Below are positions 12,041-24,460 of a DNA stretch of 64,000 bases, piece after piece. The notes below the pieces were generated by a model. It had not been told where the DNA came from. It saw only the letters and a program-made list of their open reading frames with translations, and made no database searches. Every line of letters begins with the position of its first letter. The first letter of the stretch is position 1. A program made the position numbers and the translations under genes. Origin of the DNA: Erythroxylum novogranatense. Lineage: Eukaryota; Streptophyta; Magnoliopsida; Malpighiales; Erythroxylaceae. The stretch lies in contig CM057224.1 of assembly GCA_029891385.1 (NCBI GenBank), positions 30,955,005-31,019,004 on the forward strand, given 5' to 3'.

Positions 12041-12805
12041 ACAACTCTCAAGAAGACCATAAAAATCAATTCCAACCCTAAGGGTGTCAAATATCCTATC
12101 AAAGCTACTGCCTACTCAAAATGGATCAACACAGGACAGTATCTTGCTAATTCAAGAACTCACTGATTATTTAGTTAAAAATTACAAAAAAAATATGGTC
12201 AATAAGTTAACAATGTCCTCAACAACTTTCATGAACAGCCCAAAATCAAATTCTATTTCTAAACAAGTGAATTAATTCATTCAATGTTACTGTCCCTGAA
12301 ACCCTCCAATTTGGGCAGTAACCTTATAACAAGCATAACTCCCTGTATACAAGTCAGTAAAATCAGAACTTTATATCCCTGAAAAGATAACATCTCAAAC
12401 TTCAATTTTCATGAAGCACTCATCATCCAATTCGATCTCTATCAATTTCAAAACTGTTATGGAAGCTACTGTTATGATCAGCCATTCATAACCTAATGTA
12501 GGGTCAATTTTTGAAAAATCATAACTCCCAATTCTGACATCTAAAAATTACACACCATATATCAATTTCAAGGTAATCTCTTCCTCTACAATTCTTCAGA
12601 AGCTCACTCACACCAATTCAGTCCACATAAAATGTTAAAATTGCCTCCAATCCGAAAACTCACAAAATCACACTTAGACTAGGTGTCATCAAAATGCTCA
12701 AAACCAGGCAATAGTAATCAGTTCATATCTTCCAATATACAACTCTAAAAATAGCAATATCAGGAGCAATGGAAATCTAATTAAATATGCTACAACTTTC
12801 ATGAA
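12041..12805 (-). repeat. ~180-bp module array, LTR-A copy
   Basis: Anchors at 12041, 12222, 12402, 12588 and 12792 are spaced 181, 180, 186 and 204 bp. This matches the spacing in the outer LTR at 34248-38349, although the two families differ widely in sequence. In LTR-B the anchors are 20381, 20562, 20742, 20928 and 21110; in LTR-C 28716, 28897, 29077, 29263 and 29445. The last spacing there is 182 because of a shared deletion. Confidence 0.75.
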
Positions 12806-13744
12806 GACCATTCTCCCTAATTCCATCTCAATTAATTCAGAAAAATCAGCAAAGTTCATATGTTGTGGTTTCGGTTAGTGTTCACAGGCAATGGAACAGT
12901 AACTTTCCATTCAAAAATTCACCCTTCTATCATTAAAATTCAACAACACCTATTTCACACTAAATTGAAGCCAACATCCCAAAGTTTCAGTGGCCACTAT
13001 CCTTACCTCATTTGCATTTCTACACAATAAATTATGAATAAAACAGGAACATCAATTAAAACCTTAATTTTCCATATTTAGTGTTAACCTTAGATCTATC
13101 ATTTCCAATGCCTTTTTCACATCACTAGACATCCAATTAAATACAAATTAGGTCTTACCACATTCCTACATATACTAGGGCTAATACTGAAAAATTGCAG
13201 CACTTAATTCTTCAATTCAGATACCCAAATAATCATCCATATTCCATTTAAAATCAAGCCATATCACTACTTTCAATTCATCAAACACTTAGCCTTACAC
13301 GCATTACTTCAAACCATATTAATCATCACTTTAATGCATACCTGAACCTAATAAATGCTCTAAACATTTTATTAATCACTCCTTACTATCATGGCATTTA
13401 ATTCCATATACAAACATCATTTAAAGCTTAAACCTTAAATGGGTACATACCTAATTTAAAAGCCTCCTTTAAAGCTTCAACAACCAACTTCTACACCAAA
13501 GTACTAACCTCCTTCCCTTCCCAAGTATGCACAAAGCTCATCTTCTAGCTTTGATGGAATATAGAATAAGAGGTATCTTGAAGTTGTGAAGTAAGATGAG
13601 GAAAGAGAACCAAATTTTCGATGGTTTTATGTAAAGAGGAGTGTGTGTGTTTCGGATGGAGAGTAACAAGGCATAAAAATTCATCTTTCCTTCTTTTAAA
13701 ACAAGCCAACACCGAGAGCATGGAGGAGAAGCATTAAATGAAGC

Positions 13745-13769
13745 TTTATAAATGGCAATTTCTCATTGG
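13745..13769 (-). promoter_or_regulatory. Candidate LTR promoter: CCAAT and TATA boxes, LTR-A
   Basis: On the minus strand a CCAAT motif (13765-13769) lies about 13 bases upstream of TTTATAAA (13745-13752), roughly 500 bp from the LTR 5' end. If used, the RNA start falls near 13720 and the transcript would carry an R-U5 leader of about 3.2 kb that includes the module array and the conserved block. Equivalent sites are at 22063-22087 and 30397-30421. Confidence 0.5.
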
Positions 13770-14243
13770 TCCACTTCTATAAGAAAAGTCAAAATATTAT
13801 TTCTTTAATCCAGATCAAAATTTTACTCCAATTAACTCCAATGACCCTAATTTCAGTCCCAAAATAATATACCCAATATTACACAGTACAAAGGGTGGCG
13901 ATTTTGCTACCGAGAATCGACTTTGTTCGCTAATTGGCGATTTTTCCGTCCTGGAATTGTCTCCGGAAAAATCCAGAAAAATTCCTAAAAATCCCTAAAA
14001 ATGTAAAACAATTTATGGTGCAGTCTAAATGATTTTCCAAACTCAATTACTCCATTAATTTCACACAGAAGTTCAATATAAAACCTAGGCCGGAAACTGT
14101 CATGAATGCATGTATACTATGTGCATGTGCAACCAATCAGTAATCATAAAGGCTATATGTCAGATGTGCATGCCGAGATATAATTTAATATCCCGAACCC
14201 GTCCTAATTACCAAAATACCCTTTTCCTATAGGAGAGGGGATG

Positions 14244-14745
14244 TTACAATTCTCCCCTCCTAACAAAAATTTCGTCCTCGAAATTCTTACCTGATTGATC
14301 GAAAAGATGAGGATACTGTCTCCTCATATGCTCCTCGGTCTCCCAGGTAGCCTCCTCAGTCGAATGGTTCCTCCAAAGAACCTTCACCAGTGGAATACTC
14401 TTATTCCTCAATTGTTTCACCTGAGACCCGATAATCTGGATCGCTCCTCCACATAACTCGGGACATCGAGACCTCAATCTCCTGAGCCGGTATCACATGT
14501 GTCGGATCCGACCGATATCTACGAAGCATACTCACATGAAAAACGTCATGTAACTGAGACATCTCACTCGGTAAAGCTAGCCTGTAGGCCAAAGGTCCGA
14601 TCCTCTCAGTGATCTCATATGGACCAATGTACCTAGGGCTTAACTTACCCTTTCTCCCAAATCTCAAGACACCACGCCACGGTGACACCGTAAGAATACT
14701 CGTCGCCCACATTATACTCAATGTCCCTCCTATGCCGATCCACAT
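14244..14745 (-). pseudogene. Chromovirus pol 3' end: GPY/F module and chromodomain, body 1
   Basis: The upstream part carries the integrase GPY/F module (R-Y-I-G-P-Y-E, then a stretch ending L-H-D-V-F-H-V-S-M-L). The downstream part carries a chromodomain (P-L-V-K-V-L-W-R-N-H, then E-E-A-T-W-E-T-E). It ends in R-R-G-E-L, and the TAA stop at 14244-14246 lies inside the LTR. Chromodomains steer integration to heterochromatin. With the long LTRs and Met-tRNA primer site this fits the Tekay/Del type of chromovirus; the clade is inference. The two open frames overlap, so there is a frameshift near 14400-14480. Confidence 0.85.
14249..14261 (-). other. Polypurine tract, body 1
   Basis: The minus-strand run AGGAGGGGAGAAT abuts LTR-A; an identical tract at 22558-22570 abuts LTR-B. 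Confidence 0.8.
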
Positions 14746-14749
14746 AACT

Positions 14750-15870
14750 TTTCTCGCTCATCCCGAGTCGCTTGATGCGACTTCAATCGCCTCACTTTAT
14801 CAACAAAGATCCTGAATCAACTCAGACCTCAATCATCCTCACGCCTCTTCATCGCAATACAAAGGCTATCTACACGGTCTCCCATATAACGCCTCATACG
14901 GTGCCATCCCGATGCTACTTTGTGATAATGGTTGTTGTATGCAAACTCAATCGTGGCTAAATCATCGATCCCACGCCTCTCAACTCCAATACACAAGCTC
15001 AAGCATATCCTCAACAGCCTTAATCGCCCTCTCACTCGCCCATCTGCGAGGATGAAATGTCAGATCGAAATTCAATCTAATACCCATAGCGGATCGCAAA
15101 CTCGCCAAACCTCGAAGTAAATCGGGATCCTCGCCGACACTATCGACATCGGGACCCCGTGCGCCTTACTATATCCGCCACATACTTACGGGCCAACTGA
15201 TCCATAGTATTATTCTCCTCATCGCCAAGAAATGGGCCGATTTAGTCAACCGTCCACTATGACCTAGATAGCGCCATGCCGCTTCCTCGGCCCTAGGCAA
15301 CCCCATAATGAAATCCATGGTGATTCGCTCCCATTTCCACTCCTAATCGGCAGACGAATGAAGCTTCCCATCGAGCCCGGTGCTCACCCTTAACTTCACG
15401 GGCACGCCAAACACCTAGACACAAACTCTCGGCCACCGCTTCTTCATACCAGCCACCGTAAATGTGGCTTCAGAGTGTTATAGATCTTGGTAGTACCAGA
15501 TGCATAGATATGTGGCCATGTGAGCCTCCTCCAAAGATCTCTCGCCTCGGATCATCCACATCGTGCACACAAAGCCTCGCCCTATCCATAGAGTCTCATC
15601 TCTCACATCAAACTCGAACTCAATCACTTTTTACTTTCTCAATCGCCTAACCAAAACAAAGATCCTTGTCCCGAACTCTCCCGATCCTCGTCCAAGAGTA
15701 TCGGTCTCGGCCTCAATGTAGCCAATAAGACTTCATCCTCGCCCAGATTCATCCAACATTTAAAGCTCTCAATCAATCAAGTTAGGCAACCTCATAGCCC
15801 TAATCGAAGCTGCATTAGTATGTGACTTCCTACTCGAGCATCCGCCACCACATTAGCTTTCCTGTGGTGA
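14750..15870 (-). pseudogene. Integrase region, body 1 (heavily frameshifted)
   Basis: It aligns to the readable integrase at 23567-24103 of body 2 over the zinc-binding and catalytic parts, but no frame stays open for more than about 70 codons. Comparison with body 2 shows repeated loss of bases around CTG/CAG, such as near 15460-15560. Confidence 0.7.
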
Positions 15871-15949
15871 TACTCATAGTACAACAGAATCCTTCAACAA
15901 CTCAAGCCACCTCCTCTGCCTCAAATTCAACTCTCTAGCTCAAGAGGTA

Positions 15950-16361
15950 TCTCAAATTCTTGTGGTCGGTGAAGATCCAAAAGTCTCACCATATAGGTAA
16001 TGCCTCCAAATCTTCAAAGGCAAACACAACTGCAGCCTAGTTCTAAATCATGAACAGGATAATTTACCTCGTGAGACCTTAACTGCCTCGAGGCATAGGC
16101 AACGACTCTACTGCGGCCGCATCGTAACACATCCCAATCCTCGATGTGATGCATCATCAGACACCTCAAATCCTCCAATTCCCCAGATGGAATAGCCAAC
16201 ACCAAAGTGCAAGAGTCAACCGATGTTTCACTCTCAAAGCTCTTCCGACACTCTTCATCCATCCGAATGGCACATTCTTCCTCGAAGTTTTGTCGAGGGC
16301 TTAGATCAATGAAAACCCTCGACAAACCTCCGTAATAACCCGTTAATCCGAGGAAACTCAA
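15950..16361 (-). pseudogene. RNase H region, body 1
   Basis: The frame reads gypsy RNase H features: [10 protein letters not shown] followed by [12 protein letters not shown]. The upstream stretch with F-L-G-L-T-G-Y-Y is the RT-RNase H connection. RNase H degrades the RNA strand during reverse transcription. The frame breaks directly after the E-L motif, whereas body 2 continues. Confidence 0.75.
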
Positions 16362-16479
16362 TCTCCGACATTCCTAGAGCTTCCCACTTCAAAGACCGCC
16401 TCAACCTTGCTCGAATCCACCAATACCCTCTCCACCACTATATGCCCCAAAATATCACTCGATCTAGCCAAAATTCACA

Positions 16480-17113
16480 CTTGCTGAATTTGGCATAACC
16501 GCTCTCCTCATCGTCAGTAACACAATCCTCAAATGCTCACCATGCCCTCGCTCATTCCTCAATACACTAGAATGTCATCAATGAAAAAAATAACAAACCG
16601 ATCCGTAGGCTGAAATACCTTATTCATCAAGGCCATTAAAGGCCGGGGCATTAGTCAACCCAAACGGCATCACTAGAAACTCGAAATGCCCATACCGCCC
16701 GAAGGCACTCTTGGCACATCGGCCTCGCAATCTTCAATCGATAATAACCAGATCGCAGATCCAACTTGGTGATACCGAGCTCCTCGCAATCGATCAAATA
16801 AGTCATCAATCCTAGGCAAGGATACTTATTCTTCATCACACCCGATTCAACCGCCTATAATCGATGCACGACCTCAAAGTCCCATCTTTTTCTTCACAAA
16901 CAAAACTGGAGCTCCCATGGTGAGACACTTGGGTCTAATAAACCCTTTCTCCAACAACTCCTCGAATCGAGCCTTTAGCTCCCTCGGTTCCACCGGTGCC
17001 ATCCTATATGGAGGTATAGATATAGTGCGACTGAACGAGGTCAATGGTAAACTCGTCTCCCGATCCGGGTAAACCCAGAACTCATCAGAAACACATCCGA
17101 AATTCCTAACCAC
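16480..17113 (-). pseudogene. Reverse transcriptase region, body 1
   Basis: Recognisable in three frames: the N-terminal part with P-P-Y-R-M-A-P-V-E and L-F-V-K-K-K (16874-17113), L-D-L-R-S-G-Y-Y (16651-16839), and the catalytic F-I-D-D motif at 16574-16585. Polymerase residues are still visible, but frameshifts separate the blocks. Confidence 0.8.
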
Positions 17114-17289
17114 GGAATATCCTCAAGCCTCTCGCTCAACTCGTGTCAACCACATGAGCCAGATATGCCTCACGCCTCCCCGCATCAACCTCGTGGCACT
17201 AAGGAAAGAGATCATCCGGCCGCACCGCCGACTAACTCCTCCAACACCGCTTCTAGGTCGACCAGAGACTCCAACACAACCTCCTCGGT

Positions 17290-17570
17290 ATAGCAGTCCA
17301 TGATAGCCCTATGGGCGAGAAGTCACCCATCCCCATAATCACATCGATCTCTCTCGGAGGCAACACTATAAGGTCTCGCCTCAATACCGCTGATCAACTG
17401 GATCGAGCATCCCCATGCACCTCTCCTAACGCAGAGTAGTACCTAGAGGTGTACTCACATCTAGCCCATATCGTAGCATCTCCCTATCCCCATGCAATCT
17501 ACATGCTATATGAGGTGCAATGAAAGAATGTGGATCCAGATCCAGCAGAGCAAATGCCTCAATATCGAAA
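17290..17570 (-). pseudogene. Aspartic protease region, body 1
   Basis: The minus strand reads an H-S-F-I-A-P-H tract just after the expected D-S/T-G active site, and further on the flap/core motif I-D-V-I-M-G-M. The active-site codon region (around 17535-17555) is disrupted by small losses, so D-x-G is out of frame with the rest. Gypsy proteases release Gag and Pol proteins. Confidence 0.7.
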
Positions 17571-17819
17571 AGGAGAAGCATACCACCACAACATCGGGAA
17601 TCTGGGCCTCTGCGCGCGTCATGGCGATACTCTGCTTTGGGACTGTGGTCGGTCGCCCTAACCTCGGCCTCACAAAGGACCCTCGGCTCTACCACGGCCT
17701 CTACCTCGGCCCCCGTCCGGATCCACCCACTTACTCATGCAGACAACAGATTACTCCCGACTCGTCCACTACCAAAGAAGTTGAACTCTCAAAGTATCCG
17801 CAATCCTCGACTGATGTCT

Positions 17820-18690
17820 GTCGAGTCAAGACTCAAGCAGCTCCAAGAAGCCACCAACACTCCCATCGTGTCTCCTCTCACAATGTGGGCACACTGAGAA
17901 ATTTGTCCAGAGCCCCGCCACTACCACTACCACCGGTCCAAATCTCCCCTCGCCTAAAACCAGACCGTCTCGAACCTCCCGAGACTCGAAAGTCCCGCTC
18001 AAGCGCTACTAAAGCTCTTGCCGAGTCGCCTCGACTATCATCGGGCCGCTACCCGGACCCAATCTCAACTCGTCTTCGCCTCATCACCGCTTCCACTCTA
18101 ACGGCAGCATTTCAACTCAATAAATGTACCCATGTCCAATCGAGCCAACTCGGTACGGATCTCAGATTGAGGCTATTCTCGAACCTCCCACTTATCGCCT
18201 CGGCCGGATCATCACGGTGGCATAATCCATCACCATTAAATTTCACCTCATATTCGCCACCGACATCCGACCTCGCTTCAGCCTTAAACTCCCGCATCTT
18301 CATATCAAGATAGACCTTGGGTATATAATTATCCTCAAGGCCCTCGAAACTCAAATTTATGACAATAAGCAAGGCTCGGTGGTACCGCCGCACGCCTTCC
18401 ACCACTTATATATCGGGCCCCGCAATGGTGACACCGCATAATCGAACCTCTCATCGAGTTCGCAATCCATCCGGTCAAGACTCTCTCCGCCTCTCCAACC
18501 ATCCCTCACCTCGTGAGGTCTCAGACTACCATAGAAATCTATACTTGTTTGCAAGAAGAAATCATACCTCCTCTCCGCCTCTCGAACTCGAGGAGGCGAT
18601 CCTCAAGACGAGGCATGAAGACTCCTACTTGCTCCCATCGATCCTTGGTCACCGGTCGCTCAACCCGATCACCTAATGCGAAGACCTAAA
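17820..18690 (-). pseudogene. gag region, body 1
   Basis: Pieces of the Retrotrans_gag fold are readable: R-F-D-Y-A-V-S-P-L-R-G then Y-K-W-W-K-A-C-G-G (18357-18554), and Y-I-P-K-V-Y-L-D-M-K (18112-18405). Near 17860-17900 lies the remnant of a CCHC-like knuckle with C-A-H. Gag forms the particle and binds the RNA. The long plus-strand frames over this region are antisense shadows. Confidence 0.8.
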
Positions 18691-18772
18691 ACAAAACAAA
18701 ATTCGATCGCCTTCCAATAGTTCCATCCGATTCATACCTACATTGTTACTATTCCCAAAGATGCCAAACCAT

Positions 18773-18783
18773 GCTCGATACCA
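18773..18783 (-). other. Primer binding site, body 1
   Basis: The minus strand reads TGGTATCGAGC, the Met-initiator site with one A missing compared with TGGTATCAGAGC in body 2. It lies 5 bases from LTR-B. The missing base falls inside a CAG triplet. Confidence 0.8.
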
Positions 18784-18788
18784 CTAAA

Positions 18789-21700
18789 TGTAGCGCCCCA
18801 CCATAGGGTATCCACCGAACGCCTGTAGTCATTCCGATACATATCCTACGACAAGAGACCACTACCGACAACAACCACTACACTCCTCATGGCATCACAA
18901 TCATAAGACAAGAATAAGAAATTGACCACTTTTAAAACCAAATTAGATTCCATTTCATTCACTCAAAACTCGAGAATTTACAAACTGTCAATATGTTTAG
19001 TTTACATGCTCCAAAACATTACTCACTAAATGACATATCAGAATGTACAAAAGATGATCTAACTATAGGTCTCCAAAGAAAGCCCAATGACCGACCTTTG
19101 AGCCATCGCTTCTCTCGCCAATCCACGAGATACTGGCTCTACGTACTCGGGGAGCTATCTGTCTATACTTAGGCCTGAAAAATAGATTGCAATTTTGGAT
19201 GAGTTTGCGAACTCAATGAGAAACTATCATTGATGGTTCTCCCAATTCATGCATCATATAAGCATGATACAGTACTCATTCAACAATTATACAAAACACA
19301 CGATTGAAACAATCATAGTACAATTACAGTATACAAATCTCAGAACAGTATATAAAGAACCAGTCAAAACATTGCCAAATATTCAGTCCAGTATGCAATG
19401 CACATGTGACTCTTTTCGAGTTCATTTCAGATTGTGACCGAGCGCATAATGTTGATCAAGATAGAAGCGTGCAGGGAGAATTATCTCCGCCGAGCTCGAG
19501 GCTCGGTTCAAGATATCGAGCTCTGGCTCGGTTCAAGATCAAATGGCGCCTCTGCTCACAACTTTCCTTTAACGACAGTGATGCATTTGTGCATGAATGC
19601 ACATGGTCCATAGCAATAAACATGGTATTTCACAATCCAATATTCAGTCCAATTATACAGCCTCATTAAGCGGTCAATAAAACCACATGTAGTCCACGTA
19701 ATCCCCATAGGCAATCAATTCACAAGAATAATCCATGTAATCCCCGTAGGCAATCAAATCACAGTAAACACATAGATTGGAATAACCAACTAGGTTACTC
19801 ACCTAATAACTTCCACGCTAGTGCCGGGAAGTCTCTGCCAAGTCCGTGGAACGATGGTCCACTTGAGCCTCTATAGTAAATTAAATGAATAACCATTACC
19901 ATCGGTATAAATGACTAAACAATGCACATGAAATCAGTCAAATGTGTATAATGCATGTTCATGGCATCCCAGCCCTAATTCAATAATTCCCCATAATAGA
20001 ATTCTATCAAAAATTAGGAATCCATAGGCGCTGACGGTGCGCAATTCGGACCTCTATAGGTCCCCAATTAAATAAAACAGTGATTCACCGTTCCGTTACC
20101 CGGGACTACGTCAAATTCCCATCTAAAAATCCCGAATCTCTCAGAAAAGGAAATTAAATATTCAATGAATCCAATGCCTCAAGAATCAGGTCAATCGGAC
20201 GTCGGACGGAAAAGTTATTCACGAAAGAAACCAAAACTCAACAATTTATATTTTTATATATAACCCTTATTTCCCCCTTTATTTTCTGATTTCCAACCAA
20301 ACTTCCAACACCCATAACTCTTTCTACACATTTCTGAAAAATGCAAACTATACCTTGTTGGAAAGCTTATGAAAAGCTCTACAGTTCTCAAGAAGACCAT
20401 AAAAATCAATTCCAACCCTAAGGGTGTCAAATATCCTATCAAAGCTACTGCCTACTCAAAATGGATCAACACAGGACAGTATCTTGCTAATTCAAGAACT
20501 CACTGATTATTCAGTTAAAAATTACCAAAAAAATATGGTCTATAAGTTAACAATGTCCTCAACAACTTTCATGAACAATCCAAAATCAAATTCTATTTCT
20601 AAACAAGTCAATTAATTCATTCAATGTTACTGTCCCTGAAACCCTCCAATTTGGGCAGTAACCTTATAACAAGCATAACTCCCTGTATACAAGTCAGTAA
20701 AATCAGAACTTTATATCCCTGAAAAGATAACATCTCAAAATTCAATTTTCATGAAGCACTCATCATCCAATTCGATCTCTATCAATTTCAAAACTGTTAT
20801 GGAAGCTACTGTTATGATCAGCCATTCATAACCTAATGTAGGCTCAATTTTTGAAAAATCATAACTCCCAATTCTGACATCTAAAAATTACACACCATAT
20901 ATCAATTTCAAGGTAATCTCTTCCTCTACAATTCTTCAGAAGCTCACTCACACCAATTCAGTCCACATAAAATGTTAAAATTGCCTCCAATCCGAAAACT
21001 CACAAAATCACACTTAGACTAGGTTTTATCAAAATGCTCAAAACCAGGCAATAGTAATCAGTTCATATCTCCCAATATACAACTCAATGGAAAGCTAATT
21101 AAATATGCTACAACTTTTATGAAGACCATTCTCCCTAATTCCATCTCAATTAATTCAGAAAAATCAGCAAAGTTCATATGTTGTGGTTTCGGTTATTGTT
21201 CATAGGCAATGGAACAGTAACTTTCCATTCAAAAATTCACCCTTCTATCATTAAAATTCAACAACACCTATTTCACACTAAATTGAAGCCAACATCCCAA
21301 AGTTTCAGTGGCCACTAACCTTACCTCATTTACATTTCTACACAATAAATTATGAATAAAACAGGAACATCAATTAAAACCTTAATTTTCCAGATTTAGT
21401 GTTAACCTTAGATCTATCATTTCCAATGCCTTTTTCACATCACTAGACATCCAATTAAATACAAATTAGGTCTTACCACATTCCTACATATACTAGGGCT
21501 AATACTGAAAAATTGCAGCACTTAATTCCTCAATTCAGATACCCAAATAATCATCCATATTCTATTTAAAATCAAGCCATATCACTACTTTCAATTCATC
21601 AAACACTTAGCCTTACACCCATTTCTTCAAACCATATTAATCATCACTTTAATGCATACCTGAACCTAATAAATGCTCTAAACCTTTTATTAATCACTCC

Positions 21701-22557
21701 TTACTATCATGGCATTTAATTCCATATACAAACATCATTTAAAGCTTAAACCTTAAATGGATACATACCTAATTTAAAAGCCTCCTTTAAAGCTTCAACA
21801 ACCAACTTCTACACCAAAGTACTAACCTCCTTCCCTTCCCAAGTATGCACAAAGCTCATCTTCTAGCTTTGATGGAATATAGAATAAGAGGTATCTTGAA
21901 GTTGTGAAGTAAGATGAGGAAAGAGAACCAAATTTTCGATGGTTTTATGTAAAGAGGAGTGTGTGTGTTTCGGATGGAGAGTAACAAGGTATAAAAATTC
22001 ATCTTTCCTTCTTTTAAAACAAGCCAACACCGAGAGCATGGAGGAGAAGCATTAAATGAAGCTTTATAAATGGCAATTTCTCATTGGTCCACTTCTATAA
22101 GAAAAGTCAAAATATTATTTCTTTAATCCAGATCAAAATTTTACTCCAATTAACTCCAATGACCCTAATTTCAGTCCCAAAATAATATACCCAATATTAC
22201 AGTACCAGTGGGTGGCGATTTTTGCTACCGAGAATCGACCGGTTCGCCAATTGGCGATTTTTCTGGTCCTGGAATTATCTCCGGAAAATCCAGAAAATTC
22301 TAAAAATCCCTAAAATGTAAAACAATTTATGGTGCAGTCCAAATGATTTTCCAAACTCAATTACTCCATTAATTTCACATGGTTCAATATAAAACCTAGT
22401 AGGAAGCTGTCATGAATGCATGTATACTATGTGCATGTGCAACCAATCGAGAATCGAAAGGCTATATGTCAGATGTGTATGCCGAGATATAATTTAATAT
22501 CCCGAACCCGTCCTAATTACTAAAATACCCTTTTCCTATAGGAGAGGGGATGTTACA
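18789..22557 (-). mobile_element. LTR-B, shared middle LTR of the tandem chromovirus
   Basis: This 3,769-bp repeat (TGTAGCGCCC...GATGTTACA) serves as 5' LTR of body 1 and 3' LTR of body 2. It shares with LTR-C, against LTR-A and the outer LTRs, a ~20-bp deletion before 21110 and several substitutions. There is no target duplication at either edge. Confidence 0.95.
22063..22087 (-). promoter_or_regulatory. Candidate LTR promoter, LTR-B
   Basis: CCAAT (22083-22087) and TTTATAAA (22063-22070) on the minus strand, the same arrangement as in LTR-A. It would drive body 1. Confidence 0.5.
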
Positions 22558-23077
22558 ATTCTCCCCTCCTAACAAAAATTTCGTCCTCGAAATTCTTACC
22601 TGATTGATCGAAAAGATGAGGATACTGTCTCCTCATATGCTCCTCGGTCTCCCAGGTAGCCTCCTCAGTCGAATGGTTCCTCCAAAGAACCTTCACCAAG
22701 GAATACTCTTATTCCTCAATTGTTTCACCGAGACCCGATAACTGGATCGGCCCTCCACATAACTCAAATTACGGAGACCTCAATCTCCGAGCCAGATCAC
22801 ATGTGTCGGATCCGACCGATATCTCTGAAGCATACTCACATGAAAAACGCCATGTAATCGGAGACATCTCACTCGGTAAAGCTAGCTCAGAGGCCAAAGG
22901 TCCGATCCTCTCAAGGATCTCATATGGACCAATGTACCTAGGGCTTAACTTACCCTTTCTCCCAAATCTCAGTACACCACGCCACGGTGACACCCGTAAG
23001 AATACTCTGTCGCCCACATTATACTCAATGTCCCTCCTATGCTGATCCACATAACTCTTCTGTCTATCCCGAGCCAC
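22553..23077 (-). pseudogene. Chromovirus pol 3' end: GPY/F and chromodomain, body 2
   Basis: The frame at 22769-23077 reads the integrase C-terminus: a basic start, S-P-W-R-G-V-L-R-F-G and R-Y-I-G-P-Y-E. The chromodomain part (22553-22768) is broken, for example at 22691-22700 where CCAAGG replaces CCAGTGG of body 1. The end, R-R-G-E-L with its TAA at 22553-22555 inside the LTR, is intact. Confidence 0.8.
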
Positions 23078-23566
23078 GATGCGACTTGAATCGCCTCACT
23101 TTATCAACAAGATCCCTGAATCAACTCAGACCTCAATCATCCTCACGCCTCTTCATCGCAATACAAAGGCGATCTACACGGTCTCCCATATAACGCCTCA
23201 TACGGTGCCATCCGATGCTACTTTGTGATAATGGTTGTTGTATGCAAACTCAATCGGGCTAAATCGATCCCACGCCTCTCAACTCCAATACACAAGCTCA
23301 AGCATATCCTCAACAGTCTTAATCGCCCTCTCACTCGCCCATCCGTCTTCGAGGATAAAATGTCAGATCAAATTCAATCTAGTACCCATAGCAGATCGCA
23401 AACTCGCCGAACCTCAAGTAAATCGGGATCCTCGTCGACACTATCGACATCGGGACCCCATGCGGTCTACTATATCCGCCACATACTTCTGGGCCAACTT
23501 ATCCATAATATTATTCTCCCTCACTGCCAAGAAATGGGCCGATTTAGTCAACCGGTCCACTATGAC

Positions 23567-24103
23567 CTAGATAGCGTCATGCTGCCTCGACGTCCTAGGC
23601 AACCCCATAATGAAATCCATGGTGATTCGTTCCCATTTCCACTCCGGAATCAGCAACGAATGAAGCTTCCCTACTGGAGCCTGGTGCTCAGCCTTAACTT
23701 GCTGGCACGTCAAACACCTAGACACAAACTCGACTACCTGCTTCTTCATACCAGGCCACCAGAAATGTTGCTTCAGAGTGTTATAGATCTTGGTAGTACC
23801 AGGATGCATAGCATATGTGGCCATGTGAGCCTCCTCCAGTATCTCTCGCCTCAGATCATCCACATCAGGCACACAAAGCCTCTGCCCTATCCATAGAGTC
23901 TCATCTCTCACATCAAACTCAGAACTCGAATCAGCTTTTACTTTCTCAATCAGTCTAACCAAAACAGCATCCTTGTCCTGAACTCTCCTGATCCTGTCCA
24001 GTAGTATCGGTCTCAGTCTCAATGTAGCCAATAAGACTTCATCCTGCTCCAGATTCATCTGAACATTTAAAGCTCTCAACTGAATCAAGTTAGGCAACCT
24101 CAT
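23567..24103 (-). pseudogene. Integrase N-terminal and core start, body 2
   Basis: This 178-codon open frame is the longest readable pol piece. It shows the HHCC zinc-binding domain (H-P-G-T-T-K-I-Y with a second His in K-Q-H-F-W-W-P-G-M, then C-L-T-C), followed by W-K-W-E-R-I-T-M-D-F, whose Asp is the first catalytic residue of the DDE core. The frame stops at 23567 inside the core. Integrase inserts the cDNA into the genome. Confidence 0.9.
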
Positions 24104-24129
24104 AGCTTTGAATCGAGCAGATTAGTATG

Positions 24130-24460
24130 TGACTTCCTACTCAGAGCATCTGCCACCACATTAGCTTTCCCAGGGTGATACTCAATAGTACAGTCGTAAT
24201 CCTTCAACAACTCAAACCACCTCCTATGTCTCAAATTCAACTCTCTCTAGCTCAGTAGGTATCTCAAATTCTTGTGGTCGGTGAAGATCTGAAAAGTCTC
24301 ACCATATAGGTAATGCCTCCAAATCTTCAGTGCAAACACAACTGCAGCTAGTTCTAAATCATGAACAGGATAATTTACCTCGTGAGACCTTAACTGCCTC
24401 GAGGCATAGGCAATGACTCTACTGTGTGCATCGTAACACATCCCAATCCCCGATGTGATG
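24130..24460 (-). pseudogene. RNase H region, body 2
   Basis: The frame 24247-24441 reads Y-A-S-R-Q-L-R, then [12 protein letters not shown], then F-T-D-H-K-N-L, the standard gypsy RNase H with its catalytic Asp. It is interrupted after L-R-Y-L, where a small duplication of TCT has shifted the frame. Confidence 0.85.

Larger units (their letters stand above)
6024..14248 (-). mobile_element. LTR-A of the tandem chromovirus, interrupted by a solo LTR
   Basis: It starts TGTAGCGCCC and ends GATGTTACA. Without the 4,431-bp insertion at 6176-10606 and one TTTTA copy, it is about 3,789 bp, against 3,769 for LTR-B and 3,783 for LTR-C. It is the downstream (3') LTR of body 1 in the minus-strand sense. 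It keeps a tract around 12735-12775 that LTR-B and LTR-C lack but the outer LTRs have in related form, so A is ancestral at that site. Confidence 0.95.
14249..18788 (-). mobile_element. Body 1 of the tandem chromovirus (broken gag-pol)
   Basis: This 4.54-kb internal region lies between LTR-A and LTR-B. In minus-strand order it has the primer site (18773-18783), gag (about 18690-17820), protease (about 17570-17290), reverse transcriptase (about 17113-16480), RNase H (about 16361-15950), integrase (about 15870-14750) and GPY/F-chromodomain. It parallels body 2 throughout and breaks into short frames through many 1-3-base losses, often where body 2 keeps CTG or CAG. It is either defective or badly base-called. 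Confidence 0.9.

Noticed and set aside
17492..18313. 273-codon open frame on the plus strand
   Set aside because: It is antisense to the gag/protease region of body 1, which has recognisable motifs on the minus strand. The matching region of body 2 has other, differently broken plus-strand frames.
23225..23896. 223-codon plus-strand open frame
   Set aside because: It overlaps the minus-strand integrase of body 2, whose HHCC and core motifs are clear.
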